This document shows, one piece after another, positions 5,786 through 11,157 of a stretch of DNA of 11,157 bases. A program made the translations under genes and the position numbers. The stretch lies in assembly GCA_947627125.1 (NCBI GenBank), contig CANQUY010000053.1, forward strand, positions 1 to 11,157, given 5' to 3'. Within the stretch, counting starts at the first letter, position 1. Each line of letters opens with the position of its first letter. Source of the DNA: an uncultured Clostridia bacterium. GTDB taxonomy: Bacteria; Bacillota; Clostridia; Christensenellales; Borkfalkiaceae. The notes below the pieces were generated by a model. It had not been told where the DNA came from, did not search any database, and worked only from the letters and a program-made list of their open reading frames with translations.

Positions 5786-7021
5786 ATGAAATTTGACAAA
5801 ACAATGTCGGATCAAATTGAATTTATTTCTTTGGCGCTCGAGAATTGCGAGAACCTTGAGGTTTTCGGCGATGATATTCTCGATTTTTGGACGTCCGAGA
5901 TCCGTATGGGCGTGGGTTCCTACGGCGAAAATGAGGCGGACGACGGCGGTATCGTCATCTCCAAACGAGCATTCAAAAATATGAGCAGTGCGGCGACGGA
6001 GGAATATGAAGATGGAACGCGGGGGCTCGATTATGACCCCGAGGAGGTTTTCTACCTCTACAACCGTTTGATGAAATGCTGCGATATATGCCAAATTTTT
6101 GTCAAATTGAAAGATGGGGGAGAGCTGCTGTTCTCTGTTCCGTACGATCCGCTCGAAAGCGACCTATGCGGGAACGAGATCGATTTGTCGAACTGCCCCT
6201 CTGCCGAGCTCGACGCAAATGGCGATCTCTCGATCTTCTTCGGGGCATCCTCTCACACCTATCAACGAACGGACAACAACTATTTCGACTTGGTGATCGG
6301 GCTGAAAGACGAGATCAAGCATAAACTTAACGGTCCTTTACAAATATGGCTCGATACTTTTTCAAATACAAAAAGCGATTACCGTTGCCCGCGGCTTTTC
6401 ATCGGCATGCGCATTGCCAATCACGGATATTCGGGCAAAAAAATGAATCTCGTCTTTGAGGATATCAGGAATGTAACCTACGATATCTCTTTCGGGGAAG
6501 AGGAAAAACGGCATCTGTGGATGTCCCGCATTTCCAACGGCGAGATATTTGTCGAGATAGAGGGCTTTTGTACCTTTTATTGTCAAGGGATTAAAACATA
6601 TTCTCACTTTTCGGGGGAGCGGGACGATTCGGGAATTTATGAAGAAAACGAAATCTACAAAAAGGCGCTTCGCTGTGAATTGAGCGAGCGACAGATGGAG
6701 CTGTTTGCAGGCAATCATCTTGCGCACAACGAGAAGGAATTCGATATGACTGCGTTCACCGACGCCGTACAGAAGGTTTTAAACGGGGACATAACTGTCA
6801 AATATTTCATGAATTGGCTGAACGCCCATTCCGAAATGGTACAATTTTACAGTGAGGTCCATTTTCGGAACGATGCGTTTTATTGCACCCTCGCGACGAT
6901 GATGGACAGATTGCAGATCAAGCTCTCGTACTATGAAAATTTATCCGACTGCCGCGCCCTGATCGAAAAATCCGCGGAAGAGATCGAAGAATTTTATAAG
7001 GCTGAATATGTAATTGATTAA
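5786..7021 (+). CDS. Hypothetical protein, 411 aa, unrecognised
   Basis: ATG 5786 has GGAG (5775-5778) at 7 nt spacing. It is a soluble, acidic protein with no signal peptide or membrane segment. The N-terminal part (about 9-152) has a beta-rich pattern starting IEFISLALENCENLEVFGDD. It continues with ISKRAFKNMS (58-67) and RLMKCCDICQIFVKLKDG (94-111), a layout that loosely resembles small Firmicutes/phage proteins of unknown function. A second beta-rich part (about 165-275: FDLVIGLKD, RLFIGMRI, NLVFEDIRNVTYDISFG, FVEIEGFCTFYC) may be another copy of a similar fold. The C-terminus (about 320-411) is mostly helical (TDAVQKVLNGDITVKYFMNWLNAH). Codon choice is noticeably more A/T-ended than in the operon before it. 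It is flanked by repeats on the left and a terminator on the right and so appears to be a single-gene unit. No function is assigned. Confidence 0.8.
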   Translation: MKFDKTMSDQIEFISLALENCENLEVFGDDILDFWTSEIRMGVGSYGENEADDGGIVISKRAFKNMSSAATEEYEDGTRGLDYDPEEVFYLYNRLMKCCDICQIFVKLKDGGELLFSVPYDPLESDLCGNEIDLSNCPSAELDANGDLSIFFGASSHTYQRTDNNYFDLVIGLKDEIKHKLNGPLQIWLDTFSNTKSDYRCPRLFIGMRIANHGYSGKKMNLVFEDIRNVTYDISFGEEEKRHLWMSRISNGEIFVEIEGFCTFYCQGIKTYSHFSGERDDSGIYEENEIYKKALRCELSERQMELFAGNHLAHNEKEFDMTAFTDAVQKVLNGDITVKYFMNWLNAHSEMVQFYSEVHFRNDAFYCTLATMMDRLQIKLSYYENLSDCRALIEKSAEEIEEFYKAEYVID

Positions 7022-7036
7022 ATAAAATTTTGCCCT

Positions 7037-7063
7037 AAGCCCTTTTCGCGTTAAGCGGCTTTT
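7037..7063 (+). terminator. Probable intrinsic terminator after the 411-aa gene
   Basis: AAGCC (7037-7041) pairs with GGCTT (7057-7061), and after a one-base bulge CTT (7042-7044) pairs with AAG (7053-7055). The loop is 8 nt and a short T tract (7060-7063) follows. It begins 15 nt after the stop codon. The stem is modest and the T tract short. Confidence 0.5.
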
Positions 7064-7105
7064 ACTACATGAACAGCCACGGCGGCATCCAGACGCGAAA
7101 CGGTT

Positions 7106-7179
7106 GAAATGGACGACATGATAAAAAATGCCAAACGGGAAATGGACGACATGATAAAAAATGCCAAACGGGAAATGGA
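7106..7179. repeat. 33-bp tandem repeat, two copies plus partial third
   Basis: Two identical 33-bp units (7106-7138 and 7139-7171), beginning GAAATGGACGACATGATAAA, are followed by the first 7 bp of a third (7172-7178) and a diverged continuation. The sequence just before the array (AAACGGTTGAAATGG) resembles a unit boundary, hinting at an older, decayed copy. The period of 33 keeps the reading frame. Confidence 0.9.
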
Positions 7180-7252
7180 AGAATCCGTTCGGCCAAGGGG
7201 CGAAAAAAGCACAGGGGCGCTTGCAAGTATGGCGAAACTGATGCTATCATAG
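7109..7252 (+). CDS. Possible 47-aa hendecad-repeat mini-protein
   Basis: An open frame from ATG 7109 encodes MDDMIKNAKRE twice, then MEESVRPRGEKS and ALASMAKLMLS before TAG. The 11-residue period with regularly spaced Met/Ile and charged residues is what an amphipathic hendecad helix or coiled coil would show. Against it, there is no Shine-Dalgarno sequence before 7109, the frame is closed upstream at TGA 7070, and the promoter of the next operon lies inside its 3' end. It may be a remnant of a longer gene. Confidence 0.3.
   Translation: MDDMIKNAKREMDDMIKNAKREMEESVRPRGEKSTGALASMAKLMLS
7221..7250 (+). promoter_or_regulatory. Probable SigA promoter of the SGNH operon
   Basis: TTGCAA (7221-7226) is followed after 18 bp by TATCAT (7245-7250), which is preceded by the extended -10 dinucleotide TG (7242-7243). 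The start would be near 7257, leaving a leader of about 32 nt with AAGGAG (7274-7279). The layout matches the promoter at 9680-9708. Confidence 0.5.
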
Positions 7253-7288
7253 TGTACGAATTGAAAGAATCGCAAGGAGAAAAAAGCT

Positions 7289-7969
7289 ATGGATACATCC
7301 AAACCGAAAATATCTGTTTTGGGGGATTCCATTTCCACCTATGAAGGCTACCAGCCTTACGGATATTCCGTCTATTATCGTGATGACAGGCTCTATGATA
7401 ACGGACTCAAAAGCGTAAATGATACTTGGTGGATGCAGGTCATTGGTGCGCTGGGCGGGGAATTGGAGGTCAACGGTTCCTTTTCGGGGAGCATGGTCGC
7501 GGGTTATTCCTTCCCTTCCGCCTGCAGTGATGAACGCTGCTTTGCACTTGAGGGAAGCGATCCGCCCGATCTCATCTTGATTTACATGGGGACCAACGAT
7601 CGTGGCTTTTCGGTGCCGATCGACACGGAAAGCCCTTCGGATACGAACAACTTTTACGGCGCTTACCGGCAGATGCTGCACAAACTCAAGGAAAGATATC
7701 CCTCCGCAGAGATCATCTGCGCGACCTTGCCGATGGGGCGTCTAAAAACGGAGGATCCGACCGTATACGATAGATTTATGCGGGAGGATGAATGCTACAA
7801 CGAGGCGATCAAAAAGGCCGTTGCCGCCGAGGAGTGTATTTTGGCGGACATTGCCGCATTCGGCGAACGCTACGAAACGTTAGACTACTGCCATCCTACG
7901 CGGGAGGGGCACAGGACGCTCGCAGCCCTTTGGCTCAAAGCGCTTGATTTATCGGGAGAAAAGAAATGA
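7289..7969 (+). CDS. SGNH/GDSL-family hydrolase
   Basis: This 226-aa cytoplasmic protein has no signal peptide. It shows all four SGNH blocks. GDSIS (12-16) carries nucleophile Ser14. NGSFSGS (62-68) is the glycine/asparagine oxyanion region. GTND (101-104) carries Asn103. DYCHPTREGH (199-208) contains the Asp199-x-x-His202 dyad. The family hydrolyses esters of acyl or acetyl groups on lipids, glycans or small molecules, and the substrate here is not evident. Conserved-looking inserts (YYRDDRLYDNGLKSVNDTWW, 29-48) are typical of the bacterial intracellular subgroup with a long loop after block I. ATG 7289 follows AAGGAG by 9 nt. The stop overlaps the start of the acetyltransferase gene (ATGA), so this is the first gene of a coupled operon. 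A deacetylase/acetyltransferase pairing is a tempting inference, but it is unproven. Confidence 0.9.
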   Translation: MDTSKPKISVLGDSISTYEGYQPYGYSVYYRDDRLYDNGLKSVNDTWWMQVIGALGGELEVNGSFSGSMVAGYSFPSACSDERCFALEGSDPPDLILIYMGTNDRGFSVPIDTESPSDTNNFYGAYRQMLHKLKERYPSAEIICATLPMGRLKTEDPTVYDRFMREDECYNEAIKKAVAAEECILADIAAFGERYETLDYCHPTREGHRTLAALWLKALDLSGEKK

Positions 7970-8874
7970 CGGAAGAAGAAATCACAAAAAAATTACACTT
8001 ATGCATCGAAAACGCATTTGAATGCTTCCTGTACGAAGTCGGCGAAGAGGAGTGCGAGGACGGAGAAATGTTCTTTTCGGAAGGATATTTTTATATCGTT
8101 CTGCGGAACGGAAGATTGTGTAAAACAACATATACCGCGGAAGATTTTATGGCGATCCGCTTTCGGCGTGAGGATGAAGTCACCGAGCCGTATGTCGTAA
8201 TTTATATGAGGAACGGCGACAGACTGTTTTACTACAATTTCGAGTGGGCGGACTATTACAAAACCGCATGGGAACTCTGCCGCGCGGGGCAAAAATCGCT
8301 CAACGATGACGCCCTCATCGACTTTTTTGAAACGAAGCGCAAAATGCAGGAGCACATGCAGACCGTTTCCGCTCCCCAAGGCGTAGATGTGGTCGAATAC
8401 GGGGAGGCCCGTGCGGGGCAAGTCAAGGATCTTCTTGTCGAACTTCAGACATATCTTGCGTCTTTGGACGATAGGCGCGTCCTTGTCCTGAAAGAAACCT
8501 ACCGTGAGGACTACTTTGCGTATCTCATGGACGAGATCGGGAAACACGAAGGAAAGCTGTTTTTGGCGCAAGGCGCAGAAGGCGTCTTGGGGCTTGCCGT
8601 CTGCAAGATCTTTCAAGGGGGAGGAGAACAGGACATCACCACTTCCTGTCCCAAAATCGGCTTCATCAGCGATTTGATCGTGACGGAAAAAGAACGGGGC
8701 AGGGGGATCGGGACCTCGCTTCTTATCGCCGCAGAAAAATATTTTTCGGAATGCGGATGCGAATATACGCAGTTGGAAGCGTTTGCCCCCAATACGGCCG
8801 CAAGGCGGCTCTATGAAGATTTCGGATTCAAGACGAATTGCTACTATCTCTCCAAAAGGACGGAAATCGTATGA
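7966..8874 (+). CDS. GNAT N-acetyltransferase with extra N-terminal domain
   Basis: In this 302-aa protein the C-terminal half (about 138-300) is a GNAT fold. Motif A is ISDLIVTEKERGRGIGTSLL (234-253), with the acetyl-CoA pyrophosphate loop R-G-R-G-I-G (244-249). Motif B is NTAARRLYEDFGF (276-288). The N-terminal half (1-135) is not recognised. It alternates beta-strands and turns (YFYIVLRNGRLCKTTY 41-56, YVVIYMRNGDRLFYYNFEW 76-94), with two similar 'ViyxRNGxlxyy' hairpins suggesting an internal duplication, and ends in a charged helix (about 112-135). The gene starts at an ATGA overlap with the hydrolase, which implies translational coupling, and ends in an ATGA overlap with the phosphoesterase. 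The acetyl acceptor is unknown. A small-molecule or toxin-type acceptor is possible. The GNAT assignment is firm. Confidence 0.88.
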   Translation: MTEEEITKKLHLCIENAFECFLYEVGEEECEDGEMFFSEGYFYIVLRNGRLCKTTYTAEDFMAIRFRREDEVTEPYVVIYMRNGDRLFYYNFEWADYYKTAWELCRAGQKSLNDDALIDFFETKRKMQEHMQTVSAPQGVDVVEYGEARAGQVKDLLVELQTYLASLDDRRVLVLKETYREDYFAYLMDEIGKHEGKLFLAQGAEGVLGLAVCKIFQGGGEQDITTSCPKIGFISDLIVTEKERGRGIGTSLLIAAEKYFSECGCEYTQLEAFAPNTAARRLYEDFGFKTNCYYLSKRTEIV

Positions 8875-9557
8875 TCTATATCACAGGCGATACACACAGG
8901 CGGCACGATTTTGCAAAACTTCTCTCTTTTGCGGACGCCCACCCCGAACTTACAAAGAAAGACTATATGATCGTCGCGGGGGATTTCGGCGGTGTATTGG
9001 AAGCAAAAACATTGGAAAAGGATCTCCGCCCCTATGAGGAACTTCCGTTCACCGTGCTGTTTGTGGACGGCAACCACGAGAATTTTGACCTCCTCAATGC
9101 CTATCCCGTGGAAATTTGGAAGGGCGGAAAAGTGCATTCGATCAAGCCGACCGTCATCCATCTCATGCGCGGACAGGTATTTGAGATCGAGGGGAAAACA
9201 TTCTTCACGTTCGGCGGTGCGACCAGCGCGGACAGGTACCTGCGCATTGAGGGGCTCGACTGGTGGCCGCAGGAATTGCCGACGTATGAGGAACTCGACG
9301 AGGGCATTGCCAATCTCAAACGGTACAACAATACGGTGGACTATATCGTCACGCATTCCTGCGACGAAAGGGCGCTCTGGTATCCTCCGCTCCGCGGGCG
9401 GGGCGTAAAGATGGAAACTTTCCCCGAAAATCGGATGCTGTCGCTGTTTGAAGACACCGTCCAATACGGGCATTGGTACTTCGGGCACTATCACATGGAC
9501 GGCGATTTGACCGATAAAAAGACTGTGCTGTATCAACAGATAATCAGATTGCTCTGA
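8871..9557 (+). CDS. Calcineurin-like metallophosphoesterase
   Basis: This 228-aa protein from ATG 8871 has the complete metallophosphoesterase motif series. It shows GDTH (6-9, metal ligands Asp7/His9), GDFGG (37-41, bridging Asp38), GNHEN (67-71, Asn68/His69), THS (161-163) and GHYH (205-208). It hydrolyses a phosphomono- or diester, and the substrate is not evident. The frame is open upstream to an ATG at 8838, but ATG 8871 is preferred. It overlaps the preceding TGA as ATGA, places the D-x-H motif at the usual distance from the N-terminus, and has AAAGGA (8855-8860) upstream. The C-terminus (DKKTVLYQQIIRLL) looks complete for the family. It is the third gene of the coupled operon. Confidence 0.9.
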   Translation: MIYITGDTHRRHDFAKLLSFADAHPELTKKDYMIVAGDFGGVLEAKTLEKDLRPYEELPFTVLFVDGNHENFDLLNAYPVEIWKGGKVHSIKPTVIHLMRGQVFEIEGKTFFTFGGATSADRYLRIEGLDWWPQELPTYEELDEGIANLKRYNNTVDYIVTHSCDERALWYPPLRGRGVKMETFPENRMLSLFEDTVQYGHWYFGHYHMDGDLTDKKTVLYQQIIRLL

Positions 9558-9679
9558 ATGATATGTCTTTGGGGATCGGGAAAATCGTTGCAGCGTCGGT
9601 TGTGAACGGCGAGCCGTTGTCTGAAATCCTCAAAGGAATGGAATCGTATCGCCTCGGCGTTCTTTTGTCCGATAAATTC

Positions 9680-9708
9680 TTGCAATTTCACACAAACTAT
9701 GCTATAAT
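9680..9708 (+). promoter_or_regulatory. SigA promoter of the flavodiiron gene
   Basis: TTGCAA (9680-9685), a 17-bp spacer and a perfect TATAAT (9703-9708) preceded by TGC (9700-9702, extended -10). Transcription should start near 9715, giving a leader of about 23 nt with GGAG (9728-9731) 6 nt before ATG 9738. The remainder of the 9558-9737 spacer holds only a short palindrome, AACGGCGAGCCGTT (9605-9618), and a doubtful 63-codon frame. Confidence 0.7.
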
Positions 9709-9737
9709 CACGGGGAATCAAAAGGACGGAGAAATCT

Positions 9738-10958
9738 ATGCAAAATGTCATTGAAGTCACAAAAGATCTCTACTATCTCGGCGGGAACGACAGAAGGCTT
9801 GCCCTCTTCGAGAGCGCATTCCCCATTCCCCGCGGCGTCAGCTATAATTCCTACCTTCTGAAGGACGAAAAGACTGTCCTCTTCGACACGGTGGACAGCG
9901 CCGTCTGCGAAGTGTTTCTCGAAAATCTCGCCCATGCCCTCGGCGGCAGAAAGCTCGACTACCTCGTCGTCCATCACATGGAGCCCGACCATTCGGCCAG
10001 CTTCTTCCGCGTCATCGAAACGTACCCCGACGTCATGGTCATCACCAACCAAAAGGTCGCCATGATGCTCAAAAATTACTTTCCCTTCTCGGGCAAGAAC
10101 GTCCGCCTCATCAGAGAGGGGGACACTCTGAACGTCGGAAAACGCAACATATGTTTTGTTTTTGCGCCCATGGTGCACTGGCCCGAGGTCATGATGAGCT
10201 TCATTGCCGAGGACGGCGTGCTCTTCTCGGCGGACGCGTTCGGCACGTTCGGGGCTCTCGGCGGGAGCATCTTTGAAGATGAAGTTTCCTTTGAAAGGGA
10301 CTTTCTCGACGATGCCCGCAGGTATTACTTTAACATTGTGGGCAAGTACGGCGCGCAGGTGCAGGCCGTTCTGAAAAAGGCGGCGGGGCTCCCCATTCAA
10401 ACCATCTGTCCCCTGCACGGACCCGTGTGGAGAAGGGCGGAGGACATCGCTTGGTACCTCAAAAAATACGACATATGGAGCAAATATGAGCCCGAAGAGA
10501 GGGGGGCAGTGATCTTTTACGCCTCCGTCTACGGCCACACGCAGAACGCTGCGGAGATCTTGGGGGCGGAACTTGCAGGGCGGGGCGTTCCCGTCAAGCT
10601 CTACGACGTTTCCGTCACCCATGTGAGCGAATGCCTCTCCGAGGCCTTCCGCTACAGCCATCTCGTGTTCGCTTCAACGACGTATAACAACGGAATTTTC
10701 ATCAATATGGAGAATTTTCTCTCCGACCTCAAGGCGCACGGCCTGAAGAACAGGAAGTACGCGCTCATTGAAAACGGGTCGTGGTCGCCGCAGGCGGGCG
10801 GGCTGATGGAGAAGTGCATTTCCGAGTGGAAGGGCATGGAGAAGCTCGGCGACACGGTGACTGTGCTCTCCTCCGTCAAAGAGGAAACGAGAAAGCAGCT
10901 TGAAGCTCTTGCGGCGTCCATCGCCGCGGACTATAAAGAAGAAAAGACCTGCAAATAA
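9738..10958 (+). CDS. Flavodiiron protein (FprA-type O2/NO reductase)
   Basis: This 406-aa cytoplasmic enzyme has the usual two-domain length. The N-terminal metallo-beta-lactamase-like domain carries every diiron ligand: H80-x-E82-x-D84-H85 (HHMEPDHS), H147 (APMVHWPEVM), D166 (FSADAFGTFG) and H227 (CPLHGPVWR). The C-terminal flavodoxin domain begins near residue 257 (AVIFYASVYGHTQNAAE, the FMN phosphate loop). It continues with FASTTYNNGIF and ENGSWSPQAGG, which contact the flavin. There is no rubredoxin or flavin-reductase extension, so it is the minimal class that takes electrons from a separate rubredoxin or F420/NAD(P)H system. Such proteins reduce O2 to water and/or NO to N2O in anaerobes. 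It is monocistronic with its own promoter. It ends convergent to a minus-strand gene, with only a weak A/T-rich hairpin (10967-10999) downstream. It is similar to proteins named FprA, but a symbol is not assigned because several paralogs share it. Confidence 0.95.
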   Translation: MQNVIEVTKDLYYLGGNDRRLALFESAFPIPRGVSYNSYLLKDEKTVLFDTVDSAVCEVFLENLAHALGGRKLDYLVVHHMEPDHSASFFRVIETYPDVMVITNQKVAMMLKNYFPFSGKNVRLIREGDTLNVGKRNICFVFAPMVHWPEVMMSFIAEDGVLFSADAFGTFGALGGSIFEDEVSFERDFLDDARRYYFNIVGKYGAQVQAVLKKAAGLPIQTICPLHGPVWRRAEDIAWYLKKYDIWSKYEPEERGAVIFYASVYGHTQNAAEILGAELAGRGVPVKLYDVSVTHVSECLSEAFRYSHLVFASTTYNNGIFINMENFLSDLKAHGLKNRKYALIENGSWSPQAGGLMEKCISEWKGMEKLGDTVTVLSSVKEETRKQLEALAASIAADYKEEKTCK

Positions 10959-11018
10959 AAGTCAAGCAAAAAAGCGAAAAAATTTTTGAAGAATTTTGCA
11001 GGAGAAAGAGCGCAAGAC

Positions 11019-11043
11019 AAAAAAGCCGTCCGGGGTGAACGGC
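11019..11043 (-). terminator. Intrinsic terminator for a minus-strand gene from the right
   Basis: Read on the minus strand, GCCGT-(9 nt)-ACGGC is followed directly by TTTTTT (complement of 11019-11024). The 5-bp stem is short but GC-rich. It lies 18 nt past the minus-strand TGA at 11062-11064 and in the convergent gap after the flavodiiron gene. Confidence 0.5.
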
Positions 11044-11061
11044 GGGCGGAATGGATAAGGA

Positions 11062-11157
11062 TCAAGCTGCAAAGTTCAAGGCATTGAGATGTTCCATGAC
11101 GCGGGCATAGTAGATGCGGAGGAACTAGATGGCGGCAGCCATCATGTAGACGTAGAA
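11062..11157 (-). pseudogene. C-terminal fragment of a minus-strand gene with in-frame TAG
   Basis: On the minus strand the window edge reads FYVYMMAAAI, a TAG codon (11127-11125), then FLRIYYARVMEHLNALNFAA and TGA (11064-11062). Both sides of the TAG look like one helical protein C-terminus. The terminator sits just after the TGA rather than after the TAG. The simplest reading is a CAG-to-TAG change truncating the last 21 residues. It is also possible that the gene simply ends at the TAG. Only about 30 codons are visible, so the product cannot be identified. Confidence 0.3.

Noticed and set aside
6746..6757. ATGACTGCGTTC inside the 411-aa gene, identical to 12 bases of the 34-bp repeat
   Set aside because: It encodes part of a continuous protein (MTAF) and the flanks do not match the repeat. 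It is most likely chance.
9563..9754. 63-codon frame between the phosphoesterase and the flavodiiron gene
   Set aside because: It has no Shine-Dalgarno sequence, overlaps the flavodiiron promoter and runs past that gene's start. A real small protein is not excluded, but nothing supports it.
9708..10661. Minus-strand open frame of 317 codons opposite the flavodiiron gene
   Set aside because: The plus strand encodes a flavodiiron protein with all ligands intact. The antisense frame is a codon-bias artefact.
11051..11110. 19-codon plus-strand frame near the right edge (MDKDQAAKF...)
   Set aside because: It is too short, has no clear ribosome binding site, and overlaps the better-supported minus-strand C-terminus.

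Overview
The window looks like a chromosomal accessory segment of a Bacillota/Clostridia-like bacterium, probably gut-associated. The evidence is strong AGGAG-type ribosome binding sites in front of almost every gene, sigma-70/SigA-type promoters with extended -10 elements, an anaerobe-type flavodiiron protein, and dispersed 'CATCCTGAGCGCAGCGAAGGATC'-type intergenic palindromes. This placement is an inference, because there is no rRNA or other taxonomic marker here. All confident genes lie on the + strand.

Layout. (1) Positions 1-104 hold three 34-bp tandem repeats, each with a small C-rich/G-rich hairpin and its own SD-ATG pair. A good promoter (123-151) follows, then a large membrane protein (174-2732) that combines three N-terminal transmembrane segments, Rossmann/TrkA-N-like segments and a C-terminal RyR-type domain. 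(2) A repeat-filled spacer (2733-2998) precedes a tight three-gene operon (2999-5634): a probable dual-OB-fold (DuOB) protein with winged-helix and HTH modules, followed by two different DUF488 proteins at spacings of 2 and 1 nt. The DuOB gene carries a -1 frameshift in a run of five Gs (4417-4421). Restoring the frame recovers a second HTH repeat and puts the stop two bases before the first DUF488 gene. (3) A spacer with two copies of a dispersed repeat (5661-5760) is followed by an unrecognised 411-aa gene (5786-7021) and a probable terminator. (4) A 33-bp tandem repeat, which may encode a hendecad mini-protein, lies upstream of a promoter and a translationally coupled three-gene operon: SGNH/GDSL hydrolase, GNAT acetyltransferase with an unknown N-terminal domain, and metallophosphoesterase (7289-9557, both junctions ATGA). 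(5) A separately promoted flavodiiron protein (9738-10958) lies convergent to the tail of a minus-strand gene entering from the right edge. That gene has its own terminator and possibly an in-frame amber codon.

Working together. The most system-like block is the RyR/TrkA-N membrane protein plus DuOB plus two DUF488 proteins. RyR/TrkA-N and DuOB/DUF488 architectures fit the kinds of uncharacterised components discussed for prokaryotic conflict systems, so the block is a candidate defence or nucleotide-sensing locus. No function can be read directly from the sequence. The SGNH-GNAT-phosphoesterase cassette looks like a small metabolic or modification operon. The flavodiiron protein is a standard O2/NO detoxification enzyme of anaerobes.
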